The notes: generated by a model not told the origin, from the letters alone. A stretch of 64,000 bases of DNA from Paralichthys olivaceus (GCF_024713975.1 NC_091098.1:12186816-12250815); one strand, 5' to 3'. Shown: positions 48,501 through 61,713, numbered from the stretch's first letter. Translations and numbers: made by a program.

Positions 48501-51046
48501 CTTCTTCCGTCCCCGGGGTGCCTTGGGTGGGGGGCCCAACAGTCCTGCCAGGCCTCCAACCTTCATGTGGTCCATGCCCGGACCACTGGCCAGCCCAGAG
48601 ATGATGTTCACAGAGGGGGCACCGCCGAGGCGGTTGTGGCTGCTGGAGGTTGGAGTCGTGGGGGTCAGGGCCTCGGAGATGATGTGGCTGTCAGGTCGGG
48701 ATGAGGGAGCCAGCGCTGTGGAGGTGGGAACCACATTTGTTTTGTTTTGCATGTTCCAGATTTTTATTTTTTTCAATGCTTGACTTTTGTTACTGTACCC
48801 CCTTGATTTAAAATGTAAAGTATCTAAATATAAAAGGCCCATTCTTGGGTAAAGAAAACAACAATTCATACAATTTAGATGACACTAATGAAAACATCAC
48901 AAGGATTATTTTATATTCAATTTCAGCCAATAGATCCCTTTCACCTAAATCTTACACACTGAACCTTGAGTTATTAAATCTGTCACATTAAATATCAGAT
49001 CTGTACTATTTTTGCCATTGTTACATATGGCGTAGTAACTTTTAACAGCCTGTCAACTGATTTTTATAATATACGGAAAATGGCTAACGAATACAAAGTT
49101 TGTAGTAAACATACTAACTAAGTGTAAAACCATTAATATGATTGTTCACCACAAGTCTTATCCATTTCCCAGACGTCAGAGTGTACAGTGAGCTTCATGT
49201 TCATTCCTGGAGCAAGTCTAGAATCTTTAATATGAATCTTAATAACACATTTCTGTTAACCATTGTCTCCAGCCTGCAATGGAGCATTTGGGTAATATTG
49301 GAAAAAAGGGGAAATTTTGAGATAAGGTTGTAATATTACAAGAATAAAGTTGTACTGTAATGAAAACTCTTTTTTTAGGAGAGTGAAGAAAAAACCCCTT
49401 TTAGGAAAAAAGCTGCAAGTTCCTCTTCTGGATCCAAATGATTGTTTCTTAGAAACTATGAGACTTCTTTGAATATGACGCAGATGTGACAAACAATAAC
49501 CTCAGTTAACCACTATCAAACATTTCCTCCTCCTCAAAGTCCTGATTCAAAGTGCTGATTAAGTACTTTCATTAGTTGTGGAACATAAACACAAGTACAA
49601 CTTAACAAGATGCTCACGTTCCTCATTTTAACTGAAGCTAATCTTCTGATATTCATCCTACAAAATGACACGTGATCTAAAATGGACTTAATTCTGAAAT
49701 TAAATTCTTAGATTTTTTCCTCCCTTCAAATGGCCCTAATCTTCTGTCATACCAGCCTGAAAATCAGAAACTGTTTCCGTCCGTATTATAAGTGTTGTTT
49801 GAACAATAACTATTAATCCAGCACGATACGTAGTCTCTCAGTTTATCGCCTTAATCCTGTATTTAAGTGTCAGCGGATCCCAGTCTACAGTGACAACATC
49901 CCACACGTTTGAGCATTACTACTGCTGTCAACAGAGGGCAGAGACTGACTGACCTGAGCGATGGTTGATGCGTCCAGTTTGCTCGCCAAGCTGTCTCATG
50001 TGCCAGTCTTCCCACAATCCTTTAGCCTTCACTGCTGACTTGTCGTCCATTGTTCCATCTGGAAGTTGTCAGGTGATGGCATTTTAATGGGTGATCAGTA
50101 ATTTGTGTTTCGAAGTAGACAGATCTTTTACTGCATCATGCTGGTACTGCCTCGAATGTGAAGTGTTTTTTTCCTTTAATAAACGATGCTGAACAACTCA
50201 GTGCATTAGTGTTAAATGTGTGTTGACAAGGACAGCCATACAGTGGCTTCTCTAGATAAAAGACTAGATAAAATTAGCAGTTTCCACATTTACAACAAAG
50301 GATTTCTGATCAAAGAATAGAAAAAACAAAAATCTGCACATGGTGTCAACTTTTGATACTTGACAGATTCTCATACTTCATGCTAGTGACACATTTGGGT
50401 CTGTATTCGAAATGTACTGGGGTTCAGAATCTAGGGCCTACCTGGTCCAGAGCTGGAGGCGGGGCGAGCATGCAGAGCGATGTCTGGCTGTCCAGAGCCC
50501 TGTGCCTGCGGGTGGTGGCCCTGCAGCTGCTGCTGCTGGTGCTTTGGCACTGACATTCCGTGCTGGTTGCTACCGTCTTGGTTCGAGGTGGACACCAGCA
50601 GGGGCTGCTGGGAAGGGGTGGAGGTAGGCGGCAGGTGCAAGGGTCGGATCTTCTCGGCCATCAGCTGCTCCTTGATCTTGTTAATGAGCACCAGGTTATC
50701 CAGCTGAAAGGGTTAACGTCATGCTCAACAGACAACAGCCACCGTGTGTGAATGTCATTCATGCCCCTCACAAAGGAAAAACCCACATCCCAGGACAGAA
50801 AATGCTGAACAGCACACAGTACAAGTCATTTCATTTTTTCTTTTTAATCTTCAGGAAAGAACTGTGGCTGATTCTCTGTCAGTTTCTGTGACACACTGGT
50901 GCTGAAAAGACATTCACACATGGAAAAACATAGCAATGAAGGTGAAAATGTCACAATTAACTACATGTTACATGTGGACTTACCTGGCCCGGCATGGATG
51001 GAGGTGGCGGCCAGAAATACGGGTTGTTAAATCGAGGCTCTGCCAT
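45529..51046 (-). CDS. znf362: Zinc finger protein 362 (six C2H2 fingers)
   Basis: Eight coding exons in transcript order: 51046-50984, 50703-50442, 50058-49954, 48715-48397, 47575-47351, 46918-46840, 46737-46579 and 45645-45529. Phases match and give 442 aa (human 420). The N-terminus MAEPRFNNPYFWPPPPSMPG and LVLINKIKEQLMAEKIRP match human ZNF362. A basic GRKKIKAENPSGP stretch (possible nuclear localisation) precedes VVPYPILA. Six C2H2 fingers span residues ~250-415; finger 4 is CAHPGCEKAF with C-x4-C spacing. The tail SPQRTESPNIPIRISLI is nearly identical to human ZNF362 and unlike the Gln/Ala-rich ZNF384 tail. It is a nuclear DNA-binding regulator. I start at the ATG at 51046. In human as I remember it, an upstream exon adds about 13 residues, and the leading G before the ATG fits such a split codon, but that exon was not found. 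Confidence 0.94.
47081..47257. mobile_element. MITE with ~28-bp inverted repeats and 6-bp target duplication
   Basis: The left end (47081-47108) begins CCATAGATTGTATATAAAGA and continues TGGACGAC. The right end (47231-47257) is its near-perfect reverse complement (TCGTCCATCTTTATGTACAG then TCTATGG). TCAAAA flanks both sides (47075-47080 and 47258-47263) as a direct duplication. There is no open frame. It lies in znf362 intron 46919-47350. The ends match a palindromic element I recall as very abundant in percomorphs. Confidence 0.85.
47884..48003. mobile_element. Short palindromic element
   Basis: There is an exact 14-bp inverted repeat: GATCCGATCACAAG at 47891-47904 and CTTGTGATCGGATC at 47982-47995. 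It can be extended imperfectly by CTG(A)GTGA on each side. The loop is 77 bp and noncoding. It lies in znf362 intron 47576-48396 and is related to the degenerate copy at 3490-3665. Confidence 0.65.
48770..48966 (-). repeat. Dispersed repeat, GTGTAAGATTTAGGTGAAAGG family, reverse copy
   Basis: Read on the minus strand it starts with CAGTGTGTAAGATTTAGGTG, AAAGGGATCTATTGGC and TTTTCATTAGTGTCATC. These match the start of the 53700-54080 copy closely. It lies in znf362 intron 48716-49953, next to the exon at 48397-48715. Confidence 0.75.
48967..49953 (-). other. znf362 intron, rest
   Basis: AT-rich sequence between the repeat at 48770-48966 and the exon at 49954. No exon, RNA gene or clear repeat was recognised. 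Confidence 0.6.
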
Positions 51047-51047
51047 C

Positions 51048-52200
51048 CTGCAAAATACAACATTGACTTTAGACTCATTCAAAAGTAAAATGTAAGTTAT
51101 ATTTAATGGCGTGTTGTGTCAGTACAAATATGTCAGTCTGGGTCAGAGATGAGTTTGTAATGCAAATCACTTTCTCACGGCGACATTTTTAAATGAAGAC
51201 AGTGTGAAGTGACGGAGTGTAGCTGTAAATATGAATAACATGTCGTCACAACCACAAGGGTTCATGTTTCCTTCTCTATAGCTCCAGTGTGGCATACAGT
51301 CTACATTTCATTAGTTATCCCAGTCACCATGATCCGGCTGTGCAGGCACCTCCACATGTTATTCATGCTATTTCAAAGCATCAAGGACAATTTAAAGAAT
51401 TTAAGGATAATTTATGTGACCCTCGAATTGCTCAACTTTCCTGATGTGAGGAAGCTTTGCTTAAGAATGCTTTATGTCTGCAGGATCAATTGCACATTGA
51501 TACTTTGAAACTGGCAGCTCCATAAAAGTTACTAATGATTTCAAAAGGACTCCCATAATTACACATTTGTCACTTCTCAATTTCCTTTTGGACAAATACC
51601 AAGGCTATTTTTATGACTTGGCTTTTGACAATACATTTGAATGAAGACAAATTCTTATTTAAGACAATGTTGTAACTCTTAGGCAGGTATTAGGAGATTA
51701 GTAAAAATGTAAGTTTCATGACAAATAACTGTGTTAAGTGTCACTCACTTGTTTTTTTTTTTGTTTGGAGGGGGCCCATGGCTCAATTAATTTAAAACTC
51801 ATAGTTTCTCATTAGATACAAATGTCAGAGCTCATTTTCAGTAGTGTCTGGTGTAAACCGTAAATTAACACAGATTAAACTAATAAATATCTATAAAATA
51901 ATTTAAATCTACTAATAGTTTGTCGTTAGATAGAAATGTCAGGGCACATTTTCAATAGTGTAAAAATACTAATCCAGTATGTAAATGAGGCCCTCAGTGT
52001 AAACTGAGCTTTGAATCAACACAGCTCAAACTAAATTATTGTTGTAGAAACATTTTGAGTGTTAAACTCAAGAGTAGCGTGGCGGAGCTGCAGCTCTTCA
52101 GTTTGCACATTCAGTCTCTGGGATCCTTTTGTCTGGGGGTGAATTTGTGGGAATAAGTGCACATCGCTTTAAATGTGCAGATAAATGCAAAGGCAGAAAA
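51048..52200 (-). other. znf362 5' intron, no recognised exon
   Basis: The acceptor before the MAEPR exon (TTTTGCAG at 51048-51055, minus strand) shows that a noncoding or N-terminal exon lies upstream. Nothing matching the expected short SRSSPSG-type segment was found here. Confidence 0.5.
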
Positions 52201-53000
52201 AAGCAGAAAGTTTCCATCCTGGACTGGTCGGACATGTCTGTGTCCGGCTGCACCTCTGGACGAGGACTGATGGAGGACTGCGCGGACGGAGCCTCCCCCC
52301 GGTGCGTCTCAGACATTCTCAGACAGTTTGCTTAAAACATTTCCAGACAAAAGAGAAACAAAAATGGCAGCCTTATTTTTATAAGGCGGGACGCCATATT
52401 CTGCAGACCCCCCTCACTAAATATTTTTAGGAGCGAGTGTTGGCGGGGAGGCTGGCGGGGAGGAGAGGCGACCGAGGCGGACACAAAAGGTGTGTTTATC
52501 GCGTCAAAGGCATGAAGGATTGTTTACGGCGAAATGCAGGTTTGAATAGCCCGGCCTCCCCAGCTCCTAAAAAAACTGACACTTCCTCCAACAACCATGC
52601 CCTGCACAGAGCAGAGCTCGGAGCGGGCAAGATGCAGACATCGATTTCATCAAAAAACAACCGTATCGATGCGCGGAGGTGAAAACGGCGCACGCCGCCT
52701 CGCCTCGGCGCACAGACGCTGTGCCATCTTCTCCGAATCTCACTTTTAGGGCTCTGCTTTTTTTTCACATCCTGCAACTTTTGAGCGAATCAAAGGACAG
52801 CGGCTGCGTTTTTTTGTGCACGATCGCACGCATCCGGCAGCGTTCGGCTAATGTGAGAAATGCACGGCGGCGAAGAGGCGAGAGGAACATGCACAAATAC
52901 CTTGGGTCCTGGCTGCAGATATTGTGTTGCGAGCGCAGCTTTAATATAAAAGCTTGATGTTCTCTCTCTGCCTGCCTCCAGTCCCACCACCGCTTCCGGG
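52201..53000 (-). promoter_or_regulatory. znf362: CpG-rich probable znf362 promoter/first exon region
   Basis: The stretch 52240-52900 is clearly richer in CG dinucleotides than the surrounding AT-rich DNA, and it lies upstream of the first recognised znf362 exon. A candidate minus-strand donor (CCCAAG|GTATTT) lies at 52901/52900. The transcription start cannot be fixed by eye. Confidence 0.45.
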
Positions 53001-53045
53001 TCGCTTTGTTCACTTCTGGGTGCTGCTGTGTTTCCAGGCTCGATG

Positions 53046-53118
53046 CACACACACACACAGACGCACACACACACACACAGACGCACACACACACAGACAC
53101 ACACACACACACATACAC
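53046..53118. repeat. Imperfect (CA)n microsatellite with CAGACG interruptions
   Basis: CA repeats are broken by GACGCA/GACACA interruptions. The overlapping cysteine/valine-rich minus frames are artefacts. Confidence 0.95.
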
Positions 53119-53532
53119 AATACACACGGAAATATTCTGCTAATGTCGCTTTGGATTTTTTCGCTTCTTTTGCACGATGACCTACTTTATTCACCTCTAA
53201 TGGAGCCCCGTGCCTTCCTGATGAATTTAACAACGTTTCTTTCCGCCGCGTGGTGGGTGGATGTCAGTCTGCACATCCGACTCCAGAGCCAGAAATAGCA
53301 AAAACCACAATACTCCAAAATACCAGCATTACAAAGACATGAAGCCCACCACTGCCCTCTTAGCATCACTACAGTGAATAAGGCTTGGCAGCTTCATTTA
53401 TAAAGCTCCTTTCATACCCAGAGGTATGATGTAAAAAAAAAAAAAATACAATTTTAAAAGAATTTCCAGCAAAATAAGAGTAGAATACATTTGTAAAAAG
53501 ATGAAAAGATAGGTAAGCTAAACAAAAAGGAT

Positions 53533-53533
<1 letters not shown>

Positions 53534-53569
<36 letters not shown>
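53534..53569. repeat. (TA)n microsatellite
   Basis: About 17 TA units in the intergenic stretch between znf362 and the TNF receptor gene. Confidence 0.95.
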
Positions 53570-53573
<4 letters not shown>

Positions 53574-53699
53574 GATAAATAATGTAAAATATATAAACAA
53601 TATTATTTGATCTTGCAAATTATATTTCTAATAAAATATATATTTTTTAAAGAAAAGACATGTACATAATTGCATCATTACATTCTATTGAGAGTCTTT

Positions 53700-54080
53700 A
53701 AAGGTCCAGTGTGTAAGATTTAGGTGAAAGGGATCTATTGGCAATAACTGGATATAACATAATCCTAATTATGTTTTCACTGGTGTGTATCATCTAAATT
53801 GTACATCTTTTTGTTTTCTTTACTCCAGAGGGGGCCCTTTACAGTATATTTAAATACTTTATATTTACATGGAGCGGGTCCTATCTATGGAGGCCGCCAT
53901 GTTTTTTTTACAGTCGTCCAAACTGGACAAAACTAAACACTTGTATGTTTTTTTTTGACAACTGAAGACTAGCACAGGTTCTCTTTCGTGTTTGGAAGGG
54001 TTAGGGTGAGATGAGGGGTGTTCAGCTGCAACATGCAACTTCATCACTAGATGTCACTAAATTATACACTAAACCTGACA
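53700..54080 (+). repeat. Dispersed repeat, GTGTAAGATTTAGGTGAAAGG family, near full-length copy
   Basis: It starts AAAGGTCCAGTGTGTAAGAT and passes GGAGCGGGTCCTATCTATGG, AGGCCGCCATG and GCAACATGCAACTTCATCAC, ending ACTAAATTATACACTAAACC. This is the order I remember for a very common percomorph repeat. Copies lie at 48770-48966 (reverse) and 54430-54565 (3' part only). Confidence 0.8.
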
Positions 54081-54429
54081 AGTATTCAAAAAATAAGTTA
54101 AAAGAAAAAAGTAATACAAGTAAAATAGACAGAACTTCGTAAAAAATAATGAATAATAACACAATGATGGTCTGGCCTTGTGTAATAGTTTAATTAAAGG
54201 CACAAAAGTTTTCAACCAATAGTCATAAAAACAGCAATGGATGGTTCATTCCTATAATCATCATCAGGCAGTTGAGTTGGTTCCAGGGCAGTTCTAAAAG
54301 CTGCTTCTCCATGTTTGGGCTTTGCCCTGGGTACCACTGGCAGACCACTCCTCAGTGATCTCAGTGGTCTCACAGGGTTATTTTATGCACTATCATGTCT
54401 GTTGTATGTATTAAAAGCGGCTCCACTCA

Positions 54430-54565
54430 GAGATTTATAAATAGGCAGTTAAACGTAAGGCTACCAAAGGATCTTTTTAATATTTGGAAGGGTGAGGTGA
54501 AGTGTATTCAGCTTCAACATGAAACTTCACTACTATATATCACTGAATCCTACACACTTTAAATT
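54430..54565 (+). repeat. Partial second copy of the 53700-54080 repeat
   Basis: It shares TTTGGAAGGGTGAGGTGAAG, TATTCAGCTTCAACATGAAA and CACTGAATCCTACACAC with the 3' half of the copy just upstream. Confidence 0.65.
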
Positions 54566-55384
54566 AACTACGTGTAAAAAGAAACCCACCAACCACCAGA
54601 AGATCATGGTCAGGTTGCTGAGCCTGCTCTTATTTGCTGTAAGGGCATAACTCTTTCATGTCTGTTACATGCTGCTGTAATTTGCAAATTATATTTTTCT
54701 TATTGTCATTATTATGCTCTATATGTGAAAGTTTGAAATGTGGAGGTCAAAGCACAGAAGGAAAACAAGCATCTATAAGTGACGAACCAAAAGTCATGTC
54801 TAAACCATTGGGAATTCTTGTATCTTTTGCAGGTTTACCTCCATTTAACCAAAGGTACATAATACAAACTTAATTACAATAAATGCCATTCAGTATCATC
54901 AATAAATAAAAAAACCCTGATATGGCGTATTCTGATTTTATTATTTAGACATGTATATTTGTTTTTTTATTTAACTACAAATATATTTCAAACAGTAAAG
55001 GCATGTCATGATCAAAGTGATACATAAACCAATATAGAAAAGACAGTGATTGGTAACAGTAAGAAAAAAGAGTATAAAATACAATTTCCTTTATGGGGAC
55101 AAAAAAAATAGTCCATATATGTGCGTGTGTGTGTATTTCCTGTTTGTGGCACCATTTCTCTGAAGTCAACAAAGAACCTACTCTTGAAAAAACGCCACAC
55201 TTGATTCGTAGGAAATTCTGAATGTCAGAATGCTGTCTGTGGGTGGATGTTGATTTTGTCACATCCTCTCCTGGTGATAACTGTACTCTGAGACTCTTGA
55301 CTTGTTTTGTTTTTCCTTGTGAGTGAAACGAACACTCATCTAATGTTGGTTGTTTGACCTCCCCGCAGTTTACACTCTTTGGAC
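54566..55384. other. Upstream region of the TNF receptor gene
   Basis: Nothing coding was recognised. The first exon of the receptor, with its 5' UTR, must begin somewhere before 55385, but no TATA box or CpG-rich promoter was clear. The minus frame at 54975-55262 has no similarity that I recognise. Confidence 0.5.
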
Positions 55385-58300
55385 ATGGACATTGTCTTGG
55401 TGAGCTTTGTCTTTCATTACCTTTCTCTAAGTTGATTTTAGATTATGATCATTTCATCAGAGGAACAGCTGTCACATTAGCGCTGACACCAAGAATGTGA
55501 CACAGTAACCTACTTCGCAATATTTGCTAGAGGAGGTCAGTGGAAGTATAGAGTAAAGAATGTGATGGATAAATCTACAATCACCTGTGTTTAGTACTGT
55601 TTGGTAGATATACACTGTATGTGCAGTCCACTGGTGTTGTGTCTGGTAATGAAAATAAAAAATATATAATTTAAAAGGCAAGAGGAAAGATGCTTCTACT
55701 GATGTATATGTGTTATTATTATTATTTTTGGATGGCAGATTATTGTCCTTAAGCTGGATCTCTGGGTCCACGAGTAGGGGCAAGAAGAATCCTCAAATAC
55801 TCCTTTTATATATATCTATACCTTAAGGTTCCACAGATCAGCTGGTACAAGACTGCATGTTTAATAAACAGGACTGTCCTGGCAGCTGAACGTTTCCCCT
55901 TCGATCTCGCTCAAATATCAGAGGGGGCTTGGTAGTTGTTCTGCTTCAGTCCTCGTCAGTATGCTTCAGACTTGTACAGTTATAGTGTACTTCACAGGCT
56001 CCATCTGAGCAGCAGTAAATCGGCAAAAGTAAAAAATGACTCAAGAGGTGAGTGTGATCTGGATGCTGGTCTGGTGATCCCTGCTATCCAAAGTGCAGTC
56101 GCTCTCTGATAATGTGAAGTTGCCTTGTTTCCTCTCTTTTCTGTCTGTTTTCTTACTCTGATAGTAGTGTTCATATATGGTGTGGATTTAGGCAGGTGTT
56201 AAGTATAACCTTGGAAATTAATACAAATATACTTCGTTAAAAACCAGGAGACCCACTAGACATCTAAGTTCTATTAAAATAGAAAATGCCATATTTAGAC
56301 TTTTATTTAGTCCTTTTGTGAAGCAGCTTTAGTGTCAAAGTGACCTTTCCACAGTGTCCCTCAGACCCTCAAACCTCTTTTCCTGTGTGTTTCAGGTTTT
56401 TCTTCTGATACTTGTCCTTTCCGGTGGACAGAGTGAGGATCACAACAGTTCCAGATGTTACTCAAACTGCCCAGCTGGTAAGCTACGAGTAGGTGCTGTA
56501 TGCCATGATTTTGTGTTGTACATTTATAGTAAAATGATCATGATTAACATATTCCTTTTCTGCTTGTCTATACCAGGGTATCATAAAACCGGTAACTGCA
56601 AAGCTCCAGCTGATTATCACACATGTCAAAAATGTAAAGATAAGGAATACACAGAGATTGAAAACACTCGTACTTCATGCATCAGGTGTAGCATATGTTC
56701 ACGTAAGTATATCAATCGGGTGGAGTGATAGAAACACACGTTGAGTATATTGTGAGATATTGTGCACTCTCATAACTTCAACATATTTTTGATTTTGTTT
56801 AACATATATAGTTATTTAGATGAAAATATGATGAGACACGGTTAACTTTGTTGTTATTCTCATGAGGTTTGGAAAATTATAATAACTGAAATCGCAATTA
56901 AGATTGTAGATTTGCAGTTGTAAAATCTGCCTTGCGATGTTTGAAGCAGTGAGAAAATGGATGAAAAATAGGAAAGCTTATTTTTACGGAAGGAAATGCT
57001 GCTTTTCAGGACTGTGTGTTAACGCTGTGGATTGAGAAACACTGTGTTTTCATAATTTTACTTCCTCAGATAATGAGGTAGAAATAAAGCCCTGCAACTC
57101 AACCAATAATGTGGAGTGTGAATGTAAAGACGGATTTTTCAACGATGGCAAAAACTCAGATAGATCCTGCAGCTCGTGCGGATGTAAATTTTGTAAAGGT
57201 AAGTGCAGTCAAAAATGGAGAGAAAGTGTTAGATGTAGTAGTTGGAGACGTAATATTTGTTAATATACTGAGACATTTGAATACGATATAAACTCTGTCA
57301 CAAAGGAAGCCATGTGTTCTCATAATCACTCTCATGTTCTTATTCAGAACCTCATAAAAATCCTGACTACATGAAGAAGTGCAAGCCCTGCCAAAGGTGG
57401 GAGATCTTACAAAGTGACAGATGACAAAAACAATTTTCATCTGTCATTTAGATTTTCTTTTTTTTCAGAGTGGTGTTTTTGGCTCCTTGCAGTTCAGCAT
57501 GTTTTCTGAACTGTGCTGAAAAGTGTGGATTGTGTAAATCTCAAAAGACATTAAAGGACAGGTTCAAGATGTCCATATGAAAACATAGAACGTTTTTCTG
57601 TGATCTAATCCCTCCTTCAGTTCATACTGGCTATTAAAAGAACAACTTCTAATTTGCCAACGTGGGGCTGAGGTCCTTCAAGTTAGACAATTCAAATTAT
57701 TATTTTCCAAAGGTGCATTTTATAAAGTCCAAAGTGGTGTCCTACAGTGAAACACTTTCCATGCAAACACAAAGTAGGGATTTATAGAGATGGTAACCTA
57801 AACTCAGACGACTGACACATCTTATTACAACAAACACCATTGCACTATATTTTTACACACAAATTTAACATCGTATTAGAAAGGACATGTTTAAAAATTG
57901 TGAACGTTTCCTTTTAAATTTAGGGATTAATAGTTGTGTGTCTCCTTACTTCAGGGAGGCGTGTCTGTCTGACCCAGAATGCAAGATGGAATGTGCAAAA
58001 AGTCCATCTACGACTCCATCTACAATCACACAGACTACAAGTAATCATACAACTGTGCCACCAACACCTCCAACCACACCTCGGAACAGAACGTTGAGTC
58101 CTGTTGAGAAACCGGTGGAACCTGAACGTCAGTTTTAAATATATATACTATTCTTAAACGAAAGTGACACTTGCACAATGGTTGTGGTTTTATTTTGATA
58201 CACTTCTCAAGGGAACACCTAAATTGCACATCAGATCTTTATGTACAGGTTATTCAAAGTGAAAATCTTTACTGATGTACATTGTATAATTTGTTGAGAT

Positions 58301-61300
58301 GAGGTAAGTGTATATTTGAGCCTCTTTGGCGTGACCATCTGTAGGTTCATGATTGTTCTCATCATTGCAGAGCTCAAATTCTCGTACATGCCCATTGTGT
58401 TGTGTTACGAGTTGGGTTTCTTTCTTTGTGTTCCACAGCCGTGCCCTACATGCTGTGGCTGTTCCTCTGGGTGGTCTTCGTGATAACTGTGGTCCTCTGT
58501 CAGATGCTGCTGCTTCACCTCATCAAGAGGAAAACAGGAAAACCAAACAAATTCCTCTGCTGGAGAACCAACAAAGGCGTGGAGCTGCAGGCCGAGGACG
58601 CCAAATCCAAGGGTAACCAGTGGCGAAACATTTACTCAATTAATCGTAGAATTTTAAAGTACTCGTACCTTGCTTGAGTGCTTTTATTTATTGCAACTTA
58701 CACATCTATGAGGGTCTTTTTGGTCATTCCAGTGATTATTTCTGGGCAATTACCTATAGATTTATCAAACCTCTATTTAATACTTTAGAATGTAACATTC
58801 AATATAGCATGAATACTGGTTTACACTGAAGATAAATTACTTGATTCCCTTATCTCAATGAGAACAATGAATACACATGGGCCTCTGAAGAATCCTTTTA
58901 TTTTTTTTAGATACTGAAATACAAATTATAAATCTTTTTTACATTTCCTGGTTTCCACCTTCTCATCCAGAGAAGAGAAAGTACCAAATTCAAATTGTAC
59001 TAAGATTTTACAGTGTTATTAAATAGTCCTTTTAAGTGTCAAAAGTGAACAAATAAGATATTTTAAATACAATATTTTAGGTGTTAGTTTTTAGTTTTTA
59101 GTTAGTAGATGTATGTATATGTACTTCTTCCTTTGATAGTAACATGAGTAGCTGCCTACAGTCTCTAACTTCATAAAAGTTCTAGATTGACTGAAAAATA
59201 TTACAAATACTGTATATATTTACCTCTGGGTATTTTAATTTGACGCTCAGTATAAACTTTAACACGGTCTTTCTCTTATCAACAAATATCTTCACAGAAA
59301 TGGAACTGCGTTTCTTTTTTCTTTTTTTAAAACTTTCTTTCCGTGTTTAAGCAGGAAGCTCACTGATTATATCTGCTTCTTTTTGTGTCCTACACAGAAC
59401 AAGAAAGTCATCAAGGCAGCAGCTTGGCCACACTGGTTTGTGTTCAGTTTCATGTACTTTGAGTTATTTTGAGTTAAAGATCTAGCCGAGCAGCAGCACT
59501 GCAGGGTTAGTCAAAAGGCCTTGTGGAAAAAACATGTAAAGGTCAAGATATCAAAGGTTTCCAGTTGATCACATTAAGTTGGGTGAATAAAGGTGTATTC
59601 AAAATCAACACTCACACTGATCTTCTTTTTCCTCTTTCTTTTTTTTAAGACATTTAACATTTCTGAGGAAAGTCCCATGATGGATCTTAGTCCCTGTCCA
59701 GTCTTGTCACAACGCCCTGCAGCCCATATCTGTCCTCTGCTGCCAAATGTTGAGCAAGAGGGTAAGTTTCAGTGTTTGATTCTCAGCCACAATATCACTG
59801 ACTCAGGTGGACACATTAGATTGATGAGGTTTTTCAGAAGCCTGCGTTTTGTTATGATATAAAACAGACTTGAATTAAGTGAGGTATGACATGTTAAAAT
59901 GGGCCAGAGGCGTCAACCGGGGATTGCAATCTATTTATTATCAAATGCATGACAGTGTTGCTGCTATTATAATGTTAATGTGGTCAAAACATTATAATGG
60001 AGAGAGAAAGTGATCATGAAAGGCAGCGGGTGTTCTGATCTACTCTGAATGAATGAAATCATCACTGGACCACCAGAGCTGTTTCTGTACTGAGACATAA
60101 AGTCAGGCTCATGTTATGTAAAGAACATCCTGTCTCATTAAAATGATAAACATTATCCATAACCTAAAAAAACGAACACACTGAAATTGGTTTGAAATAG
60201 ATTTATGTCAAGCCTTTGTTTTTACCAGTCTTTATGAAGCGGCTTGTTTGAAGTGGGTTGTAACTGCTCCAGAAAGAAAGAGAAACCTGTCGCTTTATGT
60301 ACAGTCATTTGTATAGACACAAGTATCAATCTGATCACTTTCTAAGAAAACAGTGTAGACAGTTTATTTCCTAAAGATCTTGTTTGAGAAGCAAATATGA
60401 TCTGCCTACGGTGTAATCAGAGTTTGAGATTTAAAAAATCAATACCATGTATAAAGCTCAATTATGATCCAAGCAGCAAACATTGGGTGGAAAGTGAAGA
60501 ACTGGATGCAGTATGGAAAATAATCTAAAATGCCTTCGATAAGGGAGGGTTAGCTGTTAAGTCAGATACAAAACTGGATTTATGTCTTCAAGGAAACTGG
60601 CATGGACTTCAAACAAACTAGAAAAACCAGTCTCAGCAATACAGCGGCATAATTTATGTCAGAAGTGTTCAAGAGTACTCTTCGAATCAGCTGTACAGGA
60701 TTTAGTGCCTTGCTTAAGGACACCTCAGTACCTTGAGCTCGACTGATTGTTTGGTTAAAAGGTGACACCACTAGGTGTTAACACCTCTAGCTGTGTCGGG
60801 AGAAACAAAAATTGCCATGGTGATTTCTGGTGTTGGTCACTATTCAGACATGACCTGCGGATGAAGTCCAGAGAATTGGGTCAGGACTTTACCTTAAGTT
60901 TTCATATATGCACCACGCAGCGGGAGGATCTCTCCGCAGACGCTGTCACAACAGCATCAAATCCTCCTCATTATTTAAGTAAGAGGTGGAGCACCGAGGT
61001 GCAGCAGGTGGAAACAGGCAGTGACGCATTATCTCCGCTGTGGAGATCATCGAGATTTTCTTGACAACACACAGACACAGGTGTCGGGACTCATTGCCAC
61101 AAACTCTCTTTACATCTTCGTTGTTGTCAGATATTTCCGTTTGTTTGTTTGTTTTTTCCATGTTTGCGTCTGTTGCGTGTTAGAAGAGACATCAACCCCC
61201 CCCCAACTCACTCACTGTGAATCCAGCGGGAGAGCCCCTGTGTTTTCACATCAGATTCAACTTTGTGCTTACTTAATGGGGCCAGGTGTAGAAACTCCAC

Positions 61301-61713
61301 AGACAATCTGGACGCCCTCACTCTGACATTTGCATTCATGGAGAATCTCTTTGCAAACTGTTTATCTGATGTGGTTCTTTCACACTCGGAGCTGCAGCCT
61401 TTTCATATGTGCTTATTCAGCAGTGTTTATCAGTGATCAGCCGTGTGGTCCGCAGAGTGGAGGTGGAACCTGGGAAACAGCTCAGTCAACAATTTGAAAT
61501 ACAGGGAAACGACAAATCCGATAGTGAGTGGATGTTACTGTTAACTTTATCTACCTTCTTATTTCACAAGCACATCAAGTGTTCATCTTATCAGCTTCAC
61601 ACGTGGCTAGTATCTGTATCTGGTAGAACAGATGTGGACAGTGAAATGCAATGTGATCCCCCTGATTGTAGGAGTATTAGGGGCTCCCAAACTGGGAGAG
61701 TGGCTGCAGCAGA

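Noticed and set aside
52765-53233. Cysteine/valine-rich minus-strand frames, like a metallothionein-type protein
   Set aside because: The CVCVCV stretch comes from the CA microsatellite at 53046-53118.
59593-59862. 89-codon frame starting before the exon at 59650
   Set aside because: Only 59650-59761 is exonic (acceptor TTTTTTAAG, donor G|GTAAGT); the rest is intron read-through.
60700-60780. Phrase CCTTGCTTAAGGACACCTCA resembling a repeat seen in fish genomes
   Set aside because: Too short and diverged to define an element or its limits.
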